Origin: DATKKX01 sp035542775
Lineage (GTDB): Bacteria > Planctomycetota > Phycisphaerae > UBA1845 > UTPLA1
DNA: 18,429 nt
Direction: 5' to 3'
Assembly: GCA_035542775.1 (NCBI GenBank)
Contig: DATKKX010000310.1
Span: 1-18,429, forward strand
A program made the position numbers and the translations under genes. The notes beneath the pieces were generated by a model. It was not told where the DNA came from. It worked only from the letters and a program-made list of their open reading frames with translations, and did no database searches. Below, piece by piece: positions 13,466 through 18,429 of the stretch. Positions within the stretch are counted from its first letter, which is position 1. Every line of letters begins with the position of its first letter.

Positions 13466-16400
13466 TCACTTCGTCTTCCCATGGCACTGCTTATATTTCT
13501 TCCCGCTCCCGCACGGGCACGGCGCATTCCGCCCCACCTTGGGCTGCTCGCGGCGGATCGTCTGGATGGCCTGCTGCCCCTGCGCCTGCATCGCCGCGTC
13601 ACGGTCTTTCTGCACCTGCCCACCGCCGGCCGTGAAGCCTGTGTTCGTGGCGTCGGCGTGGTGTGCGGCGGAGATGCGATACCGGCTCGACAGTATGCTC
13701 TCATCCAGCAGCCGCGCCTTGAAGATGATGCCGGTCACCTTGTCCTGGATGCTGTCCATCATCTCCCGGAACATCTGGAAGCCTTCCCGCTTGTACGCGA
13801 TCTTCGGGTCCTGCTCGGCGTATCCGCGCAGCCCGATCGCCTCCTTCAACAGGTCGATCGCGTGCATGTGGTCCTTCCACGCCTGATCGTAGATCTCCAG
13901 CACGACATACCGCTCCAGCACCGTCAGCTCCCGCCGCAACAGGTCGTGCCCGAACGTCAGCAGCGCCTCGCGAAGATCCCCGGCTTCGTCAAAGGTCTTC
14001 TGGTCGAATGCCGGCCCGAAGCGTTTCTTCGCCCACTCGCCCAGCTTGGCCTTCACCTCCGCCCCGTCGCCGCTGCCCTCGCGCTCGATCGCCGCGTCGA
14101 TCTCCGCCTCCAGCTTTCCGCCGGAGATGTACTCGCGGTTGATCCGCACGATCTCGTCGGCCAACTCCTTGATGGTGTGGTTGCGGATGTTGTCCACCGT
14201 CCAGCCCCGGTTGAACTTCAGGTTCACCCACTGGGCCAGCGCATCGGCGGCATACGCGCTCTCCGGCCCCTCGCGAACCAGCGTCCGTTCCAGGGCCACC
14301 TCCACCGGGTACCTCGCCTCCCGCTCGCGATACGCCGCCTCGACGGCCGCGTGCAGCCTCCTGGTGATGTCGGCGTTGGGCAGATCGACGAAATCATCCG
14401 GCCGCAGCTCGATGCCGAACTTCTGCCGCGCCCAGTTGATGAACGACATCCTGCCGTAGAGCGGATCGAGGAACTTCTCGATCGGCGTCAGATCGGTTGC
14501 GTCGATCTTCTCCTCCGCTGCCTTCATCAGGAGCTGCTGCACCTCCTCGAGTTGCATGTCCCGAAGCTGGTTCTGGGTGACGCTTGCTCCGAACCGTGTC
14601 TCCGCCCATCGAGCCAGCCCGCGGATGTCCCATTCCTTGGGATCGGTGTCCGGGTCCATGTACTCGCCGACCGTCTTGGTGATCTCACTGGCCGCCTCTT
14701 CCTTGGCGTCGTTGCGGATCAGCCTCTCGGTGGCCACCGCGTCACTGGGAATGACATTCTTGGGATCGATGCTGCAACCGAATTCCGATCCCGCCCAGTC
14801 GCACACGCACTGCCGCCCGTAATATGGATCGAGAAACTTCGCCGCCGCCGTCTCCAGTGTTTCATCGATCATCGTCCAGATCGTCCGCACCAGCCTCGCC
14901 GCCTTGCCCGGCAGCGCCGCTTCCAGAATCTCCTGCCGCCGCGCGTAAAACACCTTCCGCTGATGGTCCATCACCTCGTCGTACTCGAGCAGGTGCTTGC
15001 GGATGCCGAAGTTCTTCTCCTCCACCTTCTTCTGGGCCCGCTCGATGCCCTTGTTGATGCTCTTGGCCTCGATGGCCATGCCGTCCTGGAACCCCATCCG
15101 CTCCAGCATCTTCAGCGTCCACTCGCCCATGAACATCTTCAGCAGATCATCCCCCAGCGACAAAAAGAACCGGCTCGATCCCGGATCGCCCTGCCGCCCG
15201 CTCCGCCCGCGAAGCTGGTTGTCGATCCGCCGCGACTCGTGCCGCTCGGTTCCGACGATGTGCAAACCGCACGGCGCGTTCAGCGGGCACACCTTCCGCC
15301 CCATCGCCGGAAACCGCGGATCGACCTTCGGCTTCCAGCAATGCGCGCAATTCGTCGCCGGATCGTAGTCCGGGCAGTAGATGCAGCACTTGGTCCCGAT
15401 GACACCCTTCTCGCGCCATGCATACTTGCGGCCGTCCCCATTCTCCGGCGGCCCGAGATCGCCCACGCACTTCGCATAGACCACGCCTTTCTGTAACTTG
15501 ATGTCCGTGCCGCGGCCGGCCATGTTCGTGGCGATGGTCACGTTGCCCCGCGGAGTCTTGTCCGTCCCGCGCGTCGGCGTGTGCCGCTCGCCCGCCTTGG
15601 CCACGATCTCTGCCTCCCGGGCGTGCTGCTTGGCGTTGAGCACCTCGTGCTGAATGCCGTACTTCTTCGTCAGCAGGTTGGACAGCTTCTCCGAATTCTC
15701 GATCGAGATCGTACCGACCAGCACCGGCCGCCCCTGGGCCAGATCCCCCATGGCGTCGTCGTACGCCGCAGCCATCATCTCGCCCGTCCCCCGCCCGCTG
15801 TCGAACTCGGCCAGCGCCTTGTCGATCAGCTCTGTGGATCGCCCCTGCTTCACCAGAATCGGCCGCAGGTTCACCAGCACCGGCTCCAGCACGAACGGGT
15901 CGTTCGGCCGGCCCTTGGTGTGCATGTCGTGGATCTCTTCCACGATCGCGTTGTACTTGTCCTCCACGTTCTTGTAGATCCGGTCGTGGAAGTCCATCCG
16001 GTTGACCGGGCGGTTCGTCGGAATGGCCACCACTTCCAGGGTGTAGATCTTCATGAACTCGTCGGCCTCGGTCATCGCCGTGCCGGTCATGCCCGCCGCG
16101 TGCTTGTACAGCTTGAAGAAGTTCTGCAGCGTGATCGTGGCCAGCGTCTGCGTCTCCTCCTTCACCTTGACGGTTTCCTTGGCCTCTACCGCCTGGTGCA
16201 GCCCGTCTGACCACTGCCGCCCGTGCATCAGTCGCCCGGTGAACTGGTCGACGATGATGATCTCGCCCTCCATCACCGCGTAGTCGACGTCCTTCTCATA
16301 GACCACGTGGGCCCGCAAGGCGTTCTCGATGACGTGCGGCCACTCCATGTTGGCCCCCACGTACAACGACCCGACGCCGAGTTGCTCCTGCGCCACCGTC

Positions 16401-17554
16401 ACGCCGGCGTGCGTCAACGCCACCTGCTTGCGCTCTCGCGTCACCACGTAGAACTGCTTGTGCCCGATGGCCTCTGCTTCTTCCTCGTTGATCCAGTTCG
16501 GGTCCGACTTGAACTTCCGCACCGCGTCCTGGAACTTGGGCAGCATCGCGTAGGCCTCCGGCGGATGCTCGCCCCAGGCCCGCAGCCGCTGGGTGGTCTC
16601 GCTGTTCGCGGCGGTCTGTTTGCCGATCAGCACCCGCGCCACGGCGTCGGCGGTGCGATACCGCGTCACGTCGTCCTCCGCCGGCCCGCTGATGATCAGC
16701 GGCGTCCTCGCCTCGTCGATGAGAATCGAGTCCACCTCGTCCACCACGGCGTAGTCCAGCGGGCCCTGCACCTGGTCCTGAACCGACGTCTTCATGTTGT
16801 CGCGGAGATAGTCGAAGCCGAACTCGCTGTTCGTGCCGTAGGTGATGTTGCAGGCGTACGCCGCCTGGCGAATGCCCTCGCGCCCGCCCGGATCGACCTG
16901 CGACTGAATGTACCCCACCGTCATCCCCACCAGCTCGAAAATCGGCCGGGCGAACTCCGCATCGCGCTGCACCAGGTAATCGTTGACCGTAACGATGTGG
17001 ACCTTCTGCCCCTGCAAGCCCTTCAAAAACGCCGCCAGGTGGCAGACGATGGTCTTGCCCTCGCCGGTCTTCATCTCGGCGATCTTGCCCTCGAACAGCA
17101 CCTGCCCGCCGATAAGCTGGCAATCGAAATGACGGTGATTCTGTGCCCGCCGCGAGGCCTCGCGCATGACCGCGAACGCCTCCGGCAGCACGTTCTCCAC
17201 CGGCTCGCCGTCCGCCAGCCGCCTCCGCATCTTCTCAGCTCGCTCGCGCAGGTCCTCGCTCAGCTTGACGCGGATCTCCTGAATCGCCGCCGCCCGGTCC
17301 CACTTCACCTCGCCCTCGACAGCGGTTCCTTCGCCGGGCACACTGCTTCCCTGGCCGGGCGGGACATTTTCGTCGGACCCCTCCATCGGCAGCTTCGCCA
17401 CCGCCTCCGCGAACCGCTGGTCGTAGTCTCCGCGCAGCTCATCCTCCATCGCGTTGATGAACACGACGGCCTTTTGAAACCGCTTCAGCAAACGCTCATT
17501 GCGCGAGCCGAAGATCTTCCTCACGCCAACGCCGACAACATCGAGCACGCCCAT
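13466..17554 (-). CDS. Preprotein translocase ATPase SecA, enlarged (1362 residues)
   Basis: SecA is the cytoplasmic motor that pushes unfolded proteins through SecYEG. Core motifs are all present: Walker A MKTGEGKT (161-168), DEVDSILIDEA (272-282), NMAGRGTDI (677-685), HESRRIDNQLRGRSGRQGDPG-type arginine-finger region (772-792), and a C-terminal zinc motif CPCGSGKKYKQCH (1346-1358). Usual SecAs have about 800-950 residues. The excess lies in three places: about 549-608 early in NBD2, a Cys-rich insert at about 690-762 (C696, C723, C724, C727, C736, C739, C756, C762), and an array of five W-x6-FG-type units at about 906-1205 in the wing region, including KFLDPYYGR (906-914) and KFLDPLYGR (1027-1035). 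The start ATG is preceded by a weak GGTG site. No second secA is seen, but the window is short. Confidence 0.96.
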   Translation of the reverse strand: MGVLDVVGVGVRKIFGSRNERLLKRFQKAVVFINAMEDELRGDYDQRFAEAVAKLPMEGSDENVPPGQGSSVPGEGTAVEGEVKWDRAAAIQEIRVKLSEDLRERAEKMRRRLADGEPVENVLPEAFAVMREASRRAQNHRHFDCQLIGGQVLFEGKIAEMKTGEGKTIVCHLAAFLKGLQGQKVHIVTVNDYLVQRDAEFARPIFELVGMTVGYIQSQVDPGGREGIRQAAYACNITYGTNSEFGFDYLRDNMKTSVQDQVQGPLDYAVVDEVDSILIDEARTPLIISGPAEDDVTRYRTADAVARVLIGKQTAANSETTQRLRAWGEHPPEAYAMLPKFQDAVRKFKSDPNWINEEEAEAIGHKQFYVVTRERKQVALTHAGVTVAQEQLGVGSLYVGANMEWPHVIENALRAHVVYEKDVDYAVMEGEIIIVDQFTGRLMHGRQWSDGLHQAVEAKETVKVKEETQTLATITLQNFFKLYKHAAGMTGTAMTEADEFMKIYTLEVVAIPTNRPVNRMDFHDRIYKNVEDKYNAIVEEIHDMHTKGRPNDPFVLEPVLVNLRPILVKQGRSTELIDKALAEFDSGRGTGEMMAAAYDDAMGDLAQGRPVLVGTISIENSEKLSNLLTKKYGIQHEVLNAKQHAREAEIVAKAGERHTPTRGTDKTPRGNVTIATNMAGRGTDIKLQKGVVYAKCVGDLGPPENGDGRKYAWREKGVIGTKCCIYCPDYDPATNCAHCWKPKVDPRFPAMGRKVCPLNAPCGLHIVGTERHESRRIDNQLRGRSGRQGDPGSSRFFLSLGDDLLKMFMGEWTLKMLERMGFQDGMAIEAKSINKGIERAQKKVEEKNFGIRKHLLEYDEVMDHQRKVFYARRQEILEAALPGKAARLVRTIWTMIDETLETAAAKFLDPYYGRQCVCDWAGSEFGCSIDPKNVIPSDAVATERLIRNDAKEEAASEITKTVGEYMDPDTDPKEWDIRGLARWAETRFGASVTQNQLRDMQLEEVQQLLMKAAEEKIDATDLTPIEKFLDPLYGRMSFINWARQKFGIELRPDDFVDLPNADITRRLHAAVEAAYREREARYPVEVALERTLVREGPESAYAADALAQWVNLKFNRGWTVDNIRNHTIKELADEIVRINREYISGGKLEAEIDAAIEREGSGDGAEVKAKLGEWAKKRFGPAFDQKTFDEAGDLREALLTFGHDLLRRELTVLERYVVLEIYDQAWKDHMHAIDLLKEAIGLRGYAEQDPKIAYKREGFQMFREMMDSIQDKVTGIIFKARLLDESILSSRYRISAAHHADATNTGFTAGGGQVQKDRDAAMQAQGQQAIQTIRREQPKVGRNAPCPCGSGKKYKQCHGKTK

Positions 17555-17580
17555 AGTCGCACCGTGTCAGAAATGCCCAG

Positions 17581-17679
17581 GACCGAAAGTCGAAAATCGA
17601 GAACCGAAAACCGACGCCTCGAAAAACCGAAAACCCGAACTGTCTAAAGGTGATGGCTGACGGCTGAACGCTGACGGCT
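17581..17679. repeat. Low-complexity CGAAA tract and a direct repeat upstream of secA
   Basis: Positions 17581-17640 are built from irregular copies of ACCGAAA/TCGAAAA. GCTGACGGCT then occurs twice (about 17656-17665 and 17670-17679), four bases apart. The tract lies between secA and the small membrane protein gene. CCGAAAGTCGAAA recurs in the repeat at 122-153. Confidence 0.6.
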
Positions 17680-17681
17680 TC

Positions 17682-18062
17682 TCACGGCCCGTACAGGCCG
17701 CCGGTGTGATATGAAATCGTGGACTTGCGCCGCAGCCGTGGCGGTCGTGTCGCGTTCAGCCTCACGGTGGAGAGCACCGCCGTCGGCCGTTGGGCAAAGC
17801 ACGAAATCTGCCGGCTGAGCAGCAGCATGACCAGCAGGCTCGCCCCGACCAGGACGATCTTGGCCGTCGTCGCCCTCGCTGCCATGGCTGTAGGGGTAAC
17901 GGCTCGCGCGGCGATCACGGCACTCTTGTGGCCGCGCTCGGCCGCGGTCCGCCCGGCCATGGCGCAGTCCGCCCCGATCAGCGCGATCAGCGCCACGATC
18001 GTGCCTGGCAGGACCGGGGCCCGCACCGTTTTCTCGGCCTTGGTTGTCTGGTTGGAGGCCAT
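17682..18062 (-). CDS. Small predicted membrane protein, 126 residues
   Basis: I do not recognise the family. From the chosen start the protein has a short polar N-terminus (MASNQTTKAEKTVR), a hydrophobic stretch at about 16-36 and a strong one at about 68-84 (AKIVLVGASLLVMLLLS), followed by a basic tail rich in Arg/Pro (103-113). Third codon positions are strongly G/C on this strand, supporting it over the overlapping plus-strand frame. The start ATG at 18062 is preferred to an in-frame TTG at 18101. It lies upstream of secA on the same strand, but about 130 bases of repeat separate them. Whether it has any tie to secretion is unknown. Confidence 0.6.
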   Translation of the reverse strand: MASNQTTKAEKTVRAPVLPGTIVALIALIGADCAMAGRTAAERGHKSAVIAARAVTPTAMAARATTAKIVLVGASLLVMLLLSRQISCFAQRPTAVLSTVRLNATRPPRLRRKSTISYHTGGLYGP

Positions 18063-18261
18063 GCCTAGTGTTAGTCTATACTCCGTCGGTTCACGTGGCA
18101 ACCATGTGCCGGTTTGAGCAGAAGAAGGGCCGGTTCAAGCGGCAGAGGAATCGGCCTCAGCGGAACTGGGACCGGCTTTGACCGGAGCCCGCCCGCGGGA
18201 GTCTCGCCAGTGCCGTCACGCGCCACCGCGCCGGGCTGGCCGGCCGACACGGCCTCTGCCG

Positions 18262-18429
18262 ATGAACTTGAGGATGTTCAAAGACAAAACAGTCCTGATC
18301 ACCGGTGCCTCCAGCGGCATCGGCGCCTCGCTCGCCCGACGCTTCGCCAGGGCTGAGGCCAAGGTCATCCTCGTGGCCCGCCGCGCCGACCGCCTCGCCG
18401 AGCTGGCCGACGATCTGCGCGTCGGCGGC
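18262..18429 (+). CDS. Short-chain dehydrogenase/reductase, 5' fragment cut by the window edge
   Basis: The 56 visible codons begin an NAD(P)-binding Rossmann fold: VLITGASSGIG (11-21, the TGxxxGxG cofactor loop), then an ALA-type helix and VILVARR (35-41), where the Arg pair after the second strand suggests NADP preference. The catalytic Asn-Ser-Tyr-Lys residues lie beyond the window. An ATG at 18274 is an alternative start; neither has a clear Shine-Dalgarno. It is transcribed divergently from the membrane protein gene, and the 199 bases between them show no other feature. Confidence 0.9.
   Translation, partial: MNLRMFKDKTVLITGASSGIGASLARRFARAEAKVILVARRADRLAELADDLRVGG

Noticed and set aside
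13247..15496. Long plus-strand open frame (749 codons) opposite secA
   Set aside because: It is antisense to the conserved SecA frame and rich in Arg/Pro/His/Leu, as GC-rich antisense frames are. No domain is recognisable.
16223..17647. 474-codon plus-strand frame opposite the 5' half of secA
   Set aside because: It is a shadow of SecA codons with no motif or ribosome site.
17719..18117. Plus-strand frame of 132 codons over the small membrane protein
   Set aside because: Third-position GC bias and a coherent polar/hydrophobic layout favour the minus strand, though neither protein is recognised.

Overview
The window looks like a GC-rich bacterial chromosome segment, most likely from a member of the Planctomycetota, possibly Phycisphaerae-like. 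This is inferred from recalled family resemblance, not from a database search. The clues are a very large SecA with extra domains, a two-domain pterin synthase, a REP-associated transposase of the type I associate with planctomycete genomes, and intergenic DNA full of short palindromic and CGAAA/CACGAAG-type repeats.

Layout. Positions 119-3191 (minus strand) hold a fused 6-pyruvoyl-tetrahydropterin/6-carboxytetrahydropterin synthase, an unrecognised 135-residue protein and a B12-binding-domain radical SAM protein. Positions 3379-4330 (plus) hold a small DUF6197-like protein and a single-RRM glycine-rich RNA-binding protein; the latter has a candidate sigma70-type promoter, a long structured 5' UTR and a strong terminator.

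Positions 4459-12289 (minus) carry seven intact Mu-type virion genes. In transcription order they are terminase large subunit, DUF935 portal, Mu I-like protease/scaffold, capsid decoration protein, Mu T-like major capsid protein, DUF1320 (gp36-like) and a DUF1834/gp37-like protein with an extra C-terminal domain. No tail, lysis, integration, transposition or repressor gene is in the window, and the MuF minor head gene is missing between portal and protease. All six gaps between the genes are unusually long for a phage operon (83-240 bp), and all contain dispersed repeat sequence of the kind found in host intergenic DNA. This suggests a long-resident, possibly domesticated head module; a decayed prophage is the main alternative.

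Positions 12548-13450 hold a REP-associated tyrosine transposase (RAYT) between two 123-bp palindromic REP pairs lying in the same orientation. Positions 13466-17554 (minus) encode a 1362-residue SecA with three expansions: about 60 residues early in NBD2, an eight-cysteine segment after the NMAGRGTDI motif, and a tandem array of five W-x6-FG-type wing repeats. A small predicted membrane protein (minus) and the 5' end of a short-chain dehydrogenase gene (plus, cut by the window edge) close the window.

Working together: the head genes could make and fill a procapsid, but no tail is encoded here, so any particle would need genes elsewhere. SecA, pterin synthase, RRM protein and the dehydrogenase are ordinary chromosomal genes that anchor the module in the chromosome. 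Function calls rest on motifs read by eye.
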